Of a stretch of 64,000 nt of DNA, positions 8,205 through 17,661 are shown piece by piece; the stretch's first letter is position 1, and each line of letters begins with the position of its first letter. Source of the stretch: Massilia sp. 9I (GTDB lineage: Bacteria > Pseudomonadota > Gammaproteobacteria > Burkholderiales > Burkholderiaceae_D); the NCBI RefSeq assembly GCF_902506415.1, contig NZ_LR733275.1, positions 2,519,795-2,583,794 of the forward strand, given 5' to 3'. Position numbers and translations under genes: made by a program. The notes under the pieces are model-generated. The model worked only from the letters and a program-made list of their open reading frames with translations, was not told the DNA's origin and searched no databases.

Positions 8205-10504
8205 AGCAGCTCGCCGCCGTTTTCTTCCTGGTGACCGCCTGCGCCGCCCAGGCCCAGACCGTCGGCAAGGTCAGCGACCCGGTAGAATGGGTCAATCCCC
8301 TGATGGGCACCGCCAGCAAGCCGGAGCTCTCGAACGGGAATACCTACCCGGCGATCGCCGTCCCCTGGGGCATGAATTTCTGGACGCCGCAAACCGGCAA
8401 GATGGGCCATGGCTGGGCCTATACGTATGACGCCGACAAGATCCGCGGCTTCAAGCAGACCCACCAGCCTTCTCCCTGGATGAACGACTACGGCCAGTTC
8501 GCCATCATGCCGGTGACGGGCGCCAAGCGCTTCAACCAGGATGCACGCGCCAGCTGGTTCTCGCACAAGTCCGAGACCGCCAAGCCCTATTACTACAGCG
8601 TCTACCTGGCCGACGCCGACGTCACCACCGAGATTACGCCGACCGAGCGCGCGGCCCAGTTCCGCTTCACCTTCCCCAAGTCCGACGCCAGCTACGTAGT
8701 GGTCGATGCCTTCGACAAGGGCTCCTACGTGAAGATCATCCCTGGCCAGCGCCGGGTGATCGGCTACAGCACCCGCTACGCGCGCGGGCCGCTGCCGAAG
8801 AACTTCCGCAATTACTTCGTCATCGAGTTCGACCAGCCCTTCACGTCCACTGACACCTGGCAGGGCGAGACGCTCGAGGAAGGCAAGCTGGAGAACGAAG
8901 GGGCGCACAGCGGCGCCCTGCTCGGCTTCGCCACTGCCAAGGGACAGAAGGTGTACATGCGGGTCGCCTCTTCGTTCATCAGCTTCGAACAGGCGGAGCT
9001 GAACCTGCGCCGCGAGCTGGGCCAGGACGATTTCGACGCCACCCGCGCCAAGGCCAAGGCATTGTGGAACGGCGTGCTGGGCCGGCTGTCGGTGGAAGGC
9101 GGCACGGTCGACCAGACCCGGACCTTCTATTCGTCCCTGTACCGCACGGTGCTGTTCCCGAACAAGATGTACGAACTCGACGCCGCGGGCAAGCCGGTGC
9201 ACTGGAGCCCCTACAATGGCCAGGTGCTGCCCGGCTACCTGTTCGCCGGCACCGGCTTCTGGGACACCTTCCGCGCACTCTATCCCTTCCTGAACCTGGT
9301 CTACCCCGCGATCAACAGCGAGATGCAGGAAGGCCTGGCCAATGCCTTCCGCGAAGGCGGCTGGCTGCCCGAATGGTCCAGCCCCGGCTATGCCAACATC
9401 ATGATCGGGAATAATTCGGCCTCGGTGGTATCCGACGCCTGGATCAAGGGCGTGCGCGGCCAGGACATCGAGACCCTGTGGCAGGCCCTCAAGCATGGCG
9501 CCGACAACGAGGGACCGGTGCAAGCCGTGGGCCGGGCCGGCGTGAAATACTATAACGAGCTCGGTTACGTGCCCTATGACGTCGGCATCAACGAGAACGC
9601 GGCGCGCACGCTGGAATACGCCTACGACGACTTCACCATTTACCAGCTAGGCAAGGCGCTGGGCAAGCCGGCCGCCGAGATCGACATCTACGCCCGGCGC
9701 AGCATGAACTACAGGAAGCTCTTCGATCCCGAGACTGGCCTCATGCGTGGCAAGAACAGGGACGGCAGTTTCCAGGCGCCCTTCAATCCCTTCAAGTGGG
9801 GCGACGCCTTCACCGAGGGGAACAGCTGGCACTATTCGTGGTCGGTGTTCCACGACGTCGATGGCCTGGTGCGCCTGATGGGCGGACGCAAGGCGTTTGT
9901 CGACAAGCTCGATACCGTATTCACGCTGCCGCCGATCTTCGACGAGAGCTACTACAAGACCGTGATCCACGAGATCCGCGAGATGCAGATCGCGAACATG
10001 GGCCAGTACGCCCACGGCAACCAGCCGATCCAGCACATGATCTACCTGTACAACTACGCCGGCGCGCCCTGGAAGGCCCAGTACTGGCTGCGCGAGACCA
10101 TGGAACGCATGTATGCGCCGACGCCGGATGGCTATTGCGGCGACGAGGACAATGGCCAGACCTCGGCCTGGTACGTGTTCTCGAGCCTGGGCTTTTACCC
10201 GGTGACGCCCGGCGTGAACCAGTACGTGATCGGCACCCCGTTGTTCCCGAAGGCCAGCGTGAAACTGGAAAACGGCCGCACCCTGACCGTGCGCGCCAAA
10301 GGCAAGGGACGCTATGTCGACGCCCTGCGCATCGACGGCAAGCCGGTGTCGCGCACCTGGCTCGGCCACGCGGAAGCCGTGAAGGGCGCCACCCTCGACT
10401 TCAGCATGTCGGCCACACCCAATACGACGCGCGGCACGCGCGAACAGGATGCGCCCTACTCGTTTTCGCGCGACCCGGCCCGTCCGGCCGTGCTGAAGGA
10501 CTGA
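8201..10504 (+). CDS. GH92 family alpha-mannosidase, exported (second copy)
   Basis: A 767-residue second GH92 enzyme. The ATG overlaps the stop of the first copy (ATGA), so translation is probably coupled. A signal peptide ends at AQA near residue 18. Family landmarks are WVNPLMGT at the N-terminus, TEGNSWHYSW with probable catalytic Glu539, and GDEDNGQTSAW (647-657) in place of the GNDDLGQ of the first copy. Sequence drift between the two copies suggests that they act on different mannosidic linkages rather than being a recent duplication. The linkage cannot be assigned from sequence alone. The product probably works with its neighbour to release free mannose for the isomerase encoded downstream. 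Confidence 0.9.
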   Translation: MKQLAAVFFLVTACAAQAQTVGKVSDPVEWVNPLMGTASKPELSNGNTYPAIAVPWGMNFWTPQTGKMGHGWAYTYDADKIRGFKQTHQPSPWMNDYGQFAIMPVTGAKRFNQDARASWFSHKSETAKPYYYSVYLADADVTTEITPTERAAQFRFTFPKSDASYVVVDAFDKGSYVKIIPGQRRVIGYSTRYARGPLPKNFRNYFVIEFDQPFTSTDTWQGETLEEGKLENEGAHSGALLGFATAKGQKVYMRVASSFISFEQAELNLRRELGQDDFDATRAKAKALWNGVLGRLSVEGGTVDQTRTFYSSLYRTVLFPNKMYELDAAGKPVHWSPYNGQVLPGYLFAGTGFWDTFRALYPFLNLVYPAINSEMQEGLANAFREGGWLPEWSSPGYANIMIGNNSASVVSDAWIKGVRGQDIETLWQALKHGADNEGPVQAVGRAGVKYYNELGYVPYDVGINENAARTLEYAYDDFTIYQLGKALGKPAAEIDIYARRSMNYRKLFDPETGLMRGKNRDGSFQAPFNPFKWGDAFTEGNSWHYSWSVFHDVDGLVRLMGGRKAFVDKLDTVFTLPPIFDESYYKTVIHEIREMQIANMGQYAHGNQPIQHMIYLYNYAGAPWKAQYWLRETMERMYAPTPDGYCGDEDNGQTSAWYVFSSLGFYPVTPGVNQYVIGTPLFPKASVKLENGRTLTVRAKGKGRYVDALRIDGKPVSRTWLGHAEAVKGATLDFSMSATPNTTRGTREQDAPYSFSRDPARPAVLKD

Positions 10505-10514
10505 GGCGAGCAGC

Positions 10515-11498
10515 ATGCCGGTGACCATCCGCGACATCGCCAGGGCCACGAACTACTCGATCGGCACGGTCTCGCGCGCGCTCAAGAACCAGGACGGCCT
10601 GAGCGAAAAAACGCGCGCCCGCATCCGCGCCGTGGCGCGCGAGCTGGGCTATGACCTAGGCAAGCTGCGCCAGGGCGAGCTGCGCCGCATCGCCTTCCTG
10701 CTGCACCGCCAGCAAGATACCCGCTCGTCCAGCGCTTTTTACCTGCCGGTGCTGCACGGCGCCGAGGAAGCCTGCCGCAAGCGCGGCATTTCGCTCTCCT
10801 TCGTGGTGGTCGGGCCGGCCGAACCGGTGGTGGAGCTGGTGCGCGTGCACCAGCCGGACGCGATGCTGTGCGCCGGCTTCTTCGAACCGGAGCTCCTGGG
10901 CGCCCTGCGCGACAGCGGCAAGCCGCTGGTGCTGCTCGACATGCGCCTGCCCGGCTACCAGTGCGTCAACCCGGATCACCAGCTGGGCGGCTACCTCGCC
11001 ACCCGCCACCTGCTGCGCCTGGGCCGCAAACGCGTCGCCATGCTGTGCGGCTCGCTGGCCCACCACAGCATCCTGGAGCGCAGCCGCGGCTTTCGCAAGG
11101 CCCTGTTCGAGGCGCGCATGCTGGCCGATCCGGAGCTGGAAGTGCAGCTGCCCAGCGTGGGCGACCCGCTCGCCAACGTGCGCCAGGCGGTGGACACCCT
11201 GCTGGCCCTGCCCAGGCGCCCGGACGCCCTGTTCTGCTACAACGACAGCACTGCGCTGGCCGCGATGCAGCACTGCCTGGAACGCGGCCTGAAGGTGCCG
11301 CACGACCTGGCGATCGTCGGCTTCGACGACATCCAGGCCGCAGGCGCCGCGATTCCGCCGCTCAGCAGCATCGCCATCGACAAAGAAGCGCTCGGCGCGA
11401 TGGGCATCGAGCTGCTGCTGGAAAAGAACCCTGCTGTCGATGCCGACTGCACGCTGCCGGTGCAGCTGGTGGTACGCGAGAGCAGCAACGACGATTAA
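10515..11498 (+). CDS. LacI-family transcriptional regulator
   Basis: The 327-residue product has a LacI-type helix-turn-helix at residues 3-50 (TIRDIARATNYSIGTVSRAL, then GYDLGKLRQ for the hinge) and a periplasmic-binding-protein-like sugar-sensing domain containing the typical ALFCYNDSTALAAMQ and DLAIVGFDDI segments. It starts 10 bases after the second mannosidase and ends 9 bases before the isomerase, so it sits inside the operon it probably controls. The effector is likely mannose or a mannoside; the inverted repeat at 5763-5782 is the obvious operator candidate. Confidence 0.88.
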   Translation: MPVTIRDIARATNYSIGTVSRALKNQDGLSEKTRARIRAVARELGYDLGKLRQGELRRIAFLLHRQQDTRSSSAFYLPVLHGAEEACRKRGISLSFVVVGPAEPVVELVRVHQPDAMLCAGFFEPELLGALRDSGKPLVLLDMRLPGYQCVNPDHQLGGYLATRHLLRLGRKRVAMLCGSLAHHSILERSRGFRKALFEARMLADPELEVQLPSVGDPLANVRQAVDTLLALPRRPDALFCYNDSTALAAMQHCLERGLKVPHDLAIVGFDDIQAAGAAIPPLSSIAIDKEALGAMGIELLLEKNPAVDADCTLPVQLVVRESSNDD

Positions 11499-11507
11499 GA
11501 GGACAAC

Positions 11508-12737
11508 ATGGACCACTATCCCGACTTCTTCTCGCCCGCGACCCTCAGCGGCCACGTCGCCCACACGATGTCCTTCTACCATCCACGTGCGGTCGATCCG
11601 AGCGGCGGCTTCTACCACTTCTTCCGCGACGACGGCAGCATCTACGACCGCCGCACCCGCCACCTGGTGTCGAGCACCCGCTTCGTGTTCGTGTACGCCA
11701 ACGCCTGGCGCCACTTCCAGGACCCGGACTACCAGCGCATGGTGCGCCACGGCGTCGACTTCCTGCGCCGCGCCCACCGCAACCCGGAGACCGGCGGCTA
11801 CGCCTGGCTGCTGGAATGGGACGGCGGCGGCGCGCGCGTGCTGGACGCCGACAACCACTGCTACGGCCTCGCCTTTCTGCTGCTGGCCTATGCGCATGCC
11901 CTGAACGCGGGTATCGAGGAGGCGCGCGGCTGGATCCGCGAGACCTTCGCGCTGATGGAACAGCACTTCTGGGAAGAGGAACATGGCCTGTACGCCGACC
12001 AGGCCAGCGCCGACTGGAGCGTGCGCGACCCCTACCGCGGCCAGAATGCCAACATGCACGCCTGCGAGGCCCTGCTGGCTGCCTTCCGCGCGACAAACCA
12101 CCTGCCCTACCTGCACCGTGCAGAAACGCTGGCCCGCAACATCACCCAGCGCCAGGCCGGACGCGCCGGCGGCATGATCTGGGAGCACTACACGCATGAC
12201 TGGCAGGTCGACTGGGACTTCAACCTGCACGACAAGGCGAACCTGTTCCGCCCCTGGGGCTACCAGCCGGGCCACTTCACCGAGTGGAGCAAACTGCTGC
12301 TGCAACTGGAGGCGCAGGGACAGCACCTGCTTGGTGCGCGCGACTGGCTGCTGCCGGCTGCCCAGGACCTGTACGCGAAGGCGCTGCGCCACGCCTGGGA
12401 CGCCAGGCATGGCGGCCTGCACTACGGCTTCGCGCCGGACGGCAGCGTCTGCGACGCCGACAAGTATTTCTGGGTGCAGGCCGAAACCCTGGCCGCCAGC
12501 GCCCTGCTGGGGGCGCGCACCGGCGCCGAGCGCTACTGGGTCGACTACGAGCGCCTGTGGCGCTACTGCTGGGAGCATTTCGTCGATCACGAGCACGGCG
12601 CCTGGTACCGCATCCTCACGGCCGACAACCGCAAATACTCCGACGAGAAGAGCCCGGCCGGCAAGGTCGATTACCACACCATGGGCGCCTGCTGGGACAT
12701 CATCCCGGCACTGGCCCAGCGCCGGCCGCAGGCCTAG
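11508..12737 (+). CDS. AGE-family sugar isomerase (probable D-mannose isomerase)
   Basis: A 409-residue cytoplasmic protein of the N-acylglucosamine 2-epimerase superfamily, an (alpha/alpha)6 barrel. Recognisable blocks are SSTRFVFVYANAW, WEHYTHDWQVDWDFN and RPWGYQPGHFTEW, whose His256 is a conserved active-site position, and a final His in VDYHTMGACWD. Length fits the mannose isomerase / YihS / AGE group (about 390-420 residues). Given two alpha-mannosidases and a LacI regulator in the same operon, interconversion of mannose and fructose is the most likely activity. N-acyl-hexosamine or cellobiose epimerisation is less likely. An AGGA-type ribosome site lies just upstream of the ATG. Confidence 0.8.
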   Translation: MDHYPDFFSPATLSGHVAHTMSFYHPRAVDPSGGFYHFFRDDGSIYDRRTRHLVSSTRFVFVYANAWRHFQDPDYQRMVRHGVDFLRRAHRNPETGGYAWLLEWDGGGARVLDADNHCYGLAFLLLAYAHALNAGIEEARGWIRETFALMEQHFWEEEHGLYADQASADWSVRDPYRGQNANMHACEALLAAFRATNHLPYLHRAETLARNITQRQAGRAGGMIWEHYTHDWQVDWDFNLHDKANLFRPWGYQPGHFTEWSKLLLQLEAQGQHLLGARDWLLPAAQDLYAKALRHAWDARHGGLHYGFAPDGSVCDADKYFWVQAETLAASALLGARTGAERYWVDYERLWRYCWEHFVDHEHGAWYRILTADNRKYSDEKSPAGKVDYHTMGACWDIIPALAQRRPQA

Positions 12738-12823
12738 GCGCCTGATGTCTTGCGTCGCGGAATCGGACGCTAGACACTGTGCCATTGCGCTAGCATGGCC
12801 ACCTCACACAAGAGGAGACGACC

Positions 12824-13162
12824 ATGGGCGAAATGGCAAACATTCAATCCTGTATCCAGGCCTGCCAGGAAGCGTTGCGGGCCTGCCAGGCCTGCGTCGC
12901 AGGCGACATCCGCGATGGCAACGGCGAATGCATCGCGATCAACCTCGACTGCGCGGACATCTGCGCCGCCACCCTGAACGTGATGTCGCGCGGATCGCCC
13001 CACCACGGCGACTTTTGCGCGCTGTGCGCCCACGTCTGCCGCGCCTGCGCCGCCGAGTGCGCCAAGCACGCGTCGATGCACCAGCACTGCGCCGAATGCC
13101 AGGCCGCCTGCGAGCGCTGCGCTGCCGAGTGCGACAAGCACGCCCGCGAACGCCACATCTGA
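12824..13162 (+). CDS. Cys-rich four-helix bundle copper-binding protein
   Basis: The 112-residue protein has 17 Cys arranged mostly as CxxxC along amphipathic helices (CIQACQEALRACQAC, CADICAA, CALCAHVCRACAAEC, CAECQAACERCAAEC). This is the pattern of the DUF326 / Csp copper-storage family, which packs Cu(I) inside a four-helix bundle. There is no signal peptide, so a cytosolic Csp3-like protein is expected. AGGAG eight bases before the ATG fixes the start. It is transcribed alone between the mannose operon and the sulfatase gene. The terminal oxidase and the Cys-motif redox proteins in this window would be logical users of copper handling, but no direct link is visible. Confidence 0.85.
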   Translation: MGEMANIQSCIQACQEALRACQACVAGDIRDGNGECIAINLDCADICAATLNVMSRGSPHHGDFCALCAHVCRACAAECAKHASMHQHCAECQAACERCAAECDKHARERHI

Positions 13163-13197
13163 GCGTCGCCCGCCCGACTGTTGTAGGTACACAGCAA

Positions 13198-13240
13198 TTT
13201 AACGGAAATTTAACGGCTGGCTAACGCCTTGCTGAACGGT
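13198..13240. promoter_or_regulatory. 11-bp-phased TTTAAC repeats upstream of the sulfatase gene
   Basis: TAACG occurs at 13200, 13211 and 13222 with exact 11-bp spacing. The first two copies share TTTAACGG, and a degenerate copy (GAACGG) follows at 13234. Hexamers repeated every 11 bp are typical binding sites of OmpR/PmrA-family response regulators, two monomers binding one DNA face. A GGCGCC-TTC-GGCGCC hairpin at 13266-13280 separates it from the gene. Confidence 0.5.
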
Positions 13241-13350
13241 AACTGATAGCATCCGGTACGACCGCGGCGCCTTCGGCGCCCGTCGACGGTGCATCGCCTG
13301 GCGATGTGAATTCCACCCAGGCGCGCCGTGCGGCGCAACAAGCGTTCTCG

Positions 13351-15348
13351 ATGGTCCATCCAGCATCCGGCAATCCTTCCCAAGACAAGCTTCCTTCGAC
13401 TCGACTGGCGCGCTTCACCCTGTGGGCAGGTCCCTACGCCGGCCTGCTGCAGATGCTGCTGCTCGGCCTGGCGATCCTGAGCCTGTCGCGCCTTGGCCTG
13501 GCGGCCTGGCAGTGGGACCGGGTGCAGGCCACGGGCATCGCCGGCAGCCTGTTCCTGCAGGGCGTGCGCGCCGACCTGATCCTGCTCGGCTATTTTCTCG
13601 TGGTCCCGCTGCTGCTGGCCCCCTTGCTCGCGCACCGGGCCTCGAGCCGGGCCTGGCGCGTGCTGACGGTGGCATGGGCTACCTTCGCCCTGGTCTTCAT
13701 CGTCTTCATGGAGCTGTCCTCACCGCAGTTCATCATGCAGTACGACGTGCGTCCGAACCGCCTGTTCGTCGAATACCTGGTCTATCCGCGCGAAGTGTTC
13801 GCGACCCTGTGGAACGGCTTCCGCACCGCCCTGCTGCTGGGCGTCGGCGCGACCATCGTGCTGGCCGTGCTGCTGTTCCGCCTCCTGCAGCGCTCCTCGA
13901 AAGGCATGCGCATGTGGCCGGCTCGCCGCCTGCTGCTGCTCTGGCCCGTGCTGTGCGTGCTGGTGTTCATGCAGGTGCGCTCGACCACGGGCCACCGTCC
14001 CGCCAACCCGGCCCTGTTCGCCCTTACCGGCGACTCGATGGTCAATTCGCTCATCATCAATTCCGGCTGGTCGGTGCTCGATGCGATCGGCTCGATGCGC
14101 AAGGAAGCCGTCTCTTCCGAAATCTACGGCAAGATCGAGCGCGCCAAGGTGTTCGAGCAGGTCAAGGCCGCGCCGTGGCTGCAGGGCGCCCGTTTCGACA
14201 ACCCTGAGCTCCCGACACTGCACCGCCAGCAGGCCGCGATCACGCGCGAGCGCCCGCTCAACCTGGTGATCGTGCTGCAGGAAAGCCTGGGCGCTACCTT
14301 TGTGGAATCGCTCGGCGGCCTGCCGGTCACGCCGGAGCTGGAAAAGCTCAAGAGCGAAGGCTGGTGGTTCGAGCAGCTGTACGCGACCGGCACCCGCTCG
14401 GTGCGCGGCATCGAAGCGGTGGTGGCCGGCTACGCACCGACCCCGGCGCGCAGCGTGGTCAAGCTCTCGCTGGCCCAGCAGAATTTCTATACCCTGGCGG
14501 CGGGACTGGGCCAGCAGGGCTACCACACCGAATTCGTCTACGGCGGCGAAGCGCACTTCGACAACATGCGCAGCTTCTTCACCGGAAACGGCTTCCAGAA
14601 GGTGGTCGACATCAAGGAAATGCGCCCGAATTTCGTGGGCAGCTGGGGCGCCTCGGACGAGGACCTGTTCGACAAGTCGCTCGAGCGCCTCAAGACCTTG
14701 CACGACCAGAAGAAACCTTTCTTCAGCCTGATCTTCACCTCGTCCAACCACGAACCGTTCGAGTTCCCGGACGGGAAAATCGCGCTGCACGACCCGCAGA
14801 AGCAGACCGTCAACAACGCCGTGAAATACGCCGACTACGCCCTCGGCAAATTCATCCGCGAGGCGAAGAAGCAGGACTACTGGAAGGACACCGTGTTCCT
14901 GATCGTGGCCGACCACGATAACCGGGTCTACGGCAACGCCCTGGTGCCGATCAAGAAGTTCCACATCCCGGGCCTGATCCTCGGCGCCGACATCCAGCCC
15001 AAGCGCATCCCGACCATCGCCAGCCAGGTCGACCTGGGCCCGACCCTGCTGTCGCTGGTGGGCGTCTCCAGCACGCACCCGATGATCGGCCGCGATTTCG
15101 TGCGTGACAGCAGCACCCCGGGCCGCGCCCTGATCCAGTTCAACAATTACTTCACCTGGCTGGAAGGCTCTTCGGCCACGATCCTGCGTCCCGGCCAGCC
15201 GCCCTTGCTGGGCCGCTACGACGCCGCCAGCGGCGTGCTCGATCCGAACGCCGGCCAGCCGAGCCAGGCCCAGGTCGAGCAGGCGATGGCGCACGTGATG
15301 CTGCCTTCGCTCCTGTACCGCGAACAGCGTTACCGCCTGGCACCCTGA
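13351..15348 (+). CDS. LTA synthase-family sulfatase / phosphoglycerol transferase, membrane-bound
   Basis: The roughly 665-residue protein has five predicted N-terminal membrane helices (including LLQMLLLGLAILSLS and LLLGVGATIVLAVLLF) and a periplasmic sulfatase-fold domain. The catalytic features are VIVLQESLGATFVE, a metal-binding Glu in the expected first site; the nucleophile region GTRSVRGIEAV (Thr before RSVRG); and VFLIVADHDNRVYG with the metal-binding Asp-His. Such enzymes transfer phosphoglycerol or phosphoethanolamine to envelope glycans or lipids. ATG 13351 is chosen; a GTG at 13306 would add 15 residues, and neither start has a good ribosome site. The acceptor is unknown. The phased repeats upstream hint at control by an envelope-stress two-component system. 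Confidence 0.8.
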   Translation: MVHPASGNPSQDKLPSTRLARFTLWAGPYAGLLQMLLLGLAILSLSRLGLAAWQWDRVQATGIAGSLFLQGVRADLILLGYFLVVPLLLAPLLAHRASSRAWRVLTVAWATFALVFIVFMELSSPQFIMQYDVRPNRLFVEYLVYPREVFATLWNGFRTALLLGVGATIVLAVLLFRLLQRSSKGMRMWPARRLLLLWPVLCVLVFMQVRSTTGHRPANPALFALTGDSMVNSLIINSGWSVLDAIGSMRKEAVSSEIYGKIERAKVFEQVKAAPWLQGARFDNPELPTLHRQQAAITRERPLNLVIVLQESLGATFVESLGGLPVTPELEKLKSEGWWFEQLYATGTRSVRGIEAVVAGYAPTPARSVVKLSLAQQNFYTLAAGLGQQGYHTEFVYGGEAHFDNMRSFFTGNGFQKVVDIKEMRPNFVGSWGASDEDLFDKSLERLKTLHDQKKPFFSLIFTSSNHEPFEFPDGKIALHDPQKQTVNNAVKYADYALGKFIREAKKQDYWKDTVFLIVADHDNRVYGNALVPIKKFHIPGLILGADIQPKRIPTIASQVDLGPTLLSLVGVSSTHPMIGRDFVRDSSTPGRALIQFNNYFTWLEGSSATILRPGQPPLLGRYDAASGVLDPNAGQPSQAQVEQAMAHVMLPSLLYREQRYRLAP

Positions 15349-15378
15349 CGGCCGTCACCAGAAACAAAGCTGCAACAA

Positions 15379-15400
15379 AATCGGCCGGACCCGGCCGATT
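15379..15400 (+). terminator. Probable intrinsic terminator after the sulfatase gene
   Basis: A 10-bp inverted repeat (aatcggccgg, ac, ccggccgatt) starts 30 bases after the stop. It is followed by the moderately T-rich attattcatctt and preceded by acaaaa, so it may work in both directions. Confidence 0.6.
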
Positions 15401-15524
15401 ATTCATCTTGGGTTCCTGATAATATTGTTTGTGGCATCAGCCGCAAACCAGACCGGGAACGACAAGATGGACGCGAGACCACCAGCACCGATCGCCGGCG
15501 TCACGCCACCCGAGGGAGGGTGAC

Positions 15525-17624
15525 ATGCGCGTCCTGCGCACCCTCTTTCTTTTCCTGCTCCTGTTCCACGCCGCCTGGGGCCAAGCCGCGCCATCGAGCG
15601 AGACCGGCCATGCGCGCGCCAGCCTGCTGCTGCACGCGCCCGCCGGCATCAAGCCCGGCGCCGAGGTCTGGCTCGGCCTGCGCATCCAGCACCAGCCGCA
15701 CTGGCACACCTACTGGTTGAATCCCGGGGATTCCGGCCTGCCGACCACCATGGCATGGACCCTGCCGCCCGGCTTCCGGGCCGGCGACATCGCCTGGCCG
15801 ACGCCGAAACAGCTGCCGCTCGGCCCGCTGATGAATTATGGCTACGACGGCGACCTGCTGCTGCCGGTACGCCTCGCCGTCCCGGCGGACTACCGGGGCG
15901 GCCCCGTGCCGGTCAAGCTGCGCGCCGACTTCCTGATCTGCGAAGAAGTCTGCATTCCCGAGTTCGCCGAACTCGATACCGTGCTCGATGCGGCGCCCGT
16001 GGCCACCGAGGCGACCCTGTTCGAGCGCGCCTTGGCCGCCGCGCCGCTCACGCTGCCGGGCGTCAAGGCGACGGCGCGCTTCGACGGCCATGCCCTCCTG
16101 ATCGAGGCCTCCGGCCTGCCCGCCGCCTACCAAAACCAGCCGTTGCAGCTGTTCCCGGAAAACGGCGCGGTACTCGACCACCCCGCGCCGCTGGCTCAGG
16201 AATGGCAGGGCGGGCGCCTGCTGCTGCGCGCCCCGCTGTCGGCCCAGCGCAGCGACAGTCCCGCCTCGATGGATGCCGTGATCACGGCCGGCCACAAGAC
16301 CCCCGGCATCCGCGTCAGCTTTGCGGTCGTGGGACCGTGGCCGAAGCCCGGCGCCGCCATGCCGGCAAGCGCGGCGCCGGCGCCGGCGAGCGCGCCACCT
16401 CCTGCTGCCGACCGTCCCTGGCTGGTGGTACTGGCCCTGGCCTTCCTCGGCGGCGCCATCCTCAACCTGATGCCCTGCGTGTTCCCGGTGCTGTCCCTCA
16501 AAGTCCTCGGCTTTGCCCAGCACGGCGGCGAACGCCGGCGCATCGTCGCCGGCGGCTTTGCCTACACTGCCGGCGTGATCGCCTCCTTCCTGCTGCTGGC
16601 CGCGCTGCTGCTGGGCCTGCGCGCCAGCGGCGAACAGTTGGGCTGGGGCTTCCAGCTGCAGTCGCCGGTATTCGTCGCGGCGCTCGCCATCCTGTTCACC
16701 CTGATCGGCTTCAACCTGGCCGGCCTGTTCGAGTTCCGCCACCTGCTCCCGAGCCGCATCCTGAGTGCACGCGCCCGCAACCCGGTGGCGGACGATTTCC
16801 TCACCGGCGTGCTGGCGGTCGCCGTGGCTTCGCCCTGCACTGCGCCCTTCATGGGTGCGGCCCTGGGCGCCGCCCTGGCGCAGCCCGCACCGCAGGCCTT
16901 GTCCGTGTTCGCGGCGCTCGGCGCCGGCATGGCGGCGCCCTACCTGGCCGCCAGCCTGTTCCCCGGCCTGGCCAGCGTGCTGCCGCGCCCCGGGCCGTGG
17001 ATGGTCCGCTTCAAGGTCTTCATGGCCTTCCCCATGTTCGCCACCGTGGTGTGGCTGCTGTGGGTGCTGGGGCTGCAGGCGGGCGTGGATGCGATCGCCG
17101 CGGTCCTGGGGCTGATCGTCGCCGCCTCCTTCGGCGTGTGGGTGCTGGGTATCCCGGCGCGGGGCCATGCGGGCCGGTGGATCGGCATCGGCGCCACCAT
17201 GCTGGCCCTCGCGGGCGCGGCCGCCTGGGCCTGGCCCGCTTTCAAGGACGCACAAGCCGGAACGCCGGCGGCAGCGGCATCAAGCGAATGGCTGGCATGG
17301 TCCCCCGAGGCAGTGCGCGAGGCGCGCCGGCAGGGGCGGCCGGTGTTCGTGGATTTCACCGCCGCCTGGTGCGTCACCTGCCAGTACAACAAGCGCACCA
17401 CCCTGGCTGATCCGGCCGTGATGGCCGATTTCAGGGCGCGCAAGGTCGTGCTGCTGCGGGCCGACTGGACCCGGCGCGACGAAACGATCACGCAGGCACT
17501 CAAGGAGCTCGGACGCAGCGGCGTGCCGGTGTATGCGCTGTACCGCATTGGTGCGGCGCAACCCACGCTGCTGTCGGAACTCCTGAGCGTGGACGAAGTC
17601 CGGCAGGCGCTCGCCGCGCCCTGA
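15525..17624 (+). CDS. DsbD-like protein-disulfide reductase
   Basis: The 699-residue membrane protein passes electrons from the cytoplasm to periplasmic thiol proteins. A signal peptide ends near GQA. The N-terminal periplasmic domain (about 25-280, DsbC-like/DsbD-alpha type) contains CEEVC. About eight membrane helices (about 300-575) carry the paired Cys in NLMPCVFP (Cys318) and ASPCTAPF (Cys438). The C-terminal thioredoxin-fold domain has WCVTC with Cys616 and Cys619. This three-part layout is diagnostic for DsbD/ScsB proteins. GGAGG eight bases before 15525 sets the start. The adjacent redoxin gene is a likely client. Confidence 0.88.
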   Translation: MRVLRTLFLFLLLFHAAWGQAAPSSETGHARASLLLHAPAGIKPGAEVWLGLRIQHQPHWHTYWLNPGDSGLPTTMAWTLPPGFRAGDIAWPTPKQLPLGPLMNYGYDGDLLLPVRLAVPADYRGGPVPVKLRADFLICEEVCIPEFAELDTVLDAAPVATEATLFERALAAAPLTLPGVKATARFDGHALLIEASGLPAAYQNQPLQLFPENGAVLDHPAPLAQEWQGGRLLLRAPLSAQRSDSPASMDAVITAGHKTPGIRVSFAVVGPWPKPGAAMPASAAPAPASAPPPAADRPWLVVLALAFLGGAILNLMPCVFPVLSLKVLGFAQHGGERRRIVAGGFAYTAGVIASFLLLAALLLGLRASGEQLGWGFQLQSPVFVAALAILFTLIGFNLAGLFEFRHLLPSRILSARARNPVADDFLTGVLAVAVASPCTAPFMGAALGAALAQPAPQALSVFAALGAGMAAPYLAASLFPGLASVLPRPGPWMVRFKVFMAFPMFATVVWLLWVLGLQAGVDAIAAVLGLIVAASFGVWVLGIPARGHAGRWIGIGATMLALAGAAAWAWPAFKDAQAGTPAAAASSEWLAWSPEAVREARRQGRPVFVDFTAAWCVTCQYNKRTTLADPAVMADFRARKVVLLRADWTRRDETITQALKELGRSGVPVYALYRIGAAQPTLLSELLSVDEVRQALAAP

Positions 17625-17661
17625 CGGGAATGAGGATGATGACCAAGCACAGGAGGATTAC

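Noticed and set aside
10656-12785. A 709-codon minus-strand frame across the LacI and isomerase genes
   Set aside because: No family motif, spans two well-supported genes, and has no ribosome site.
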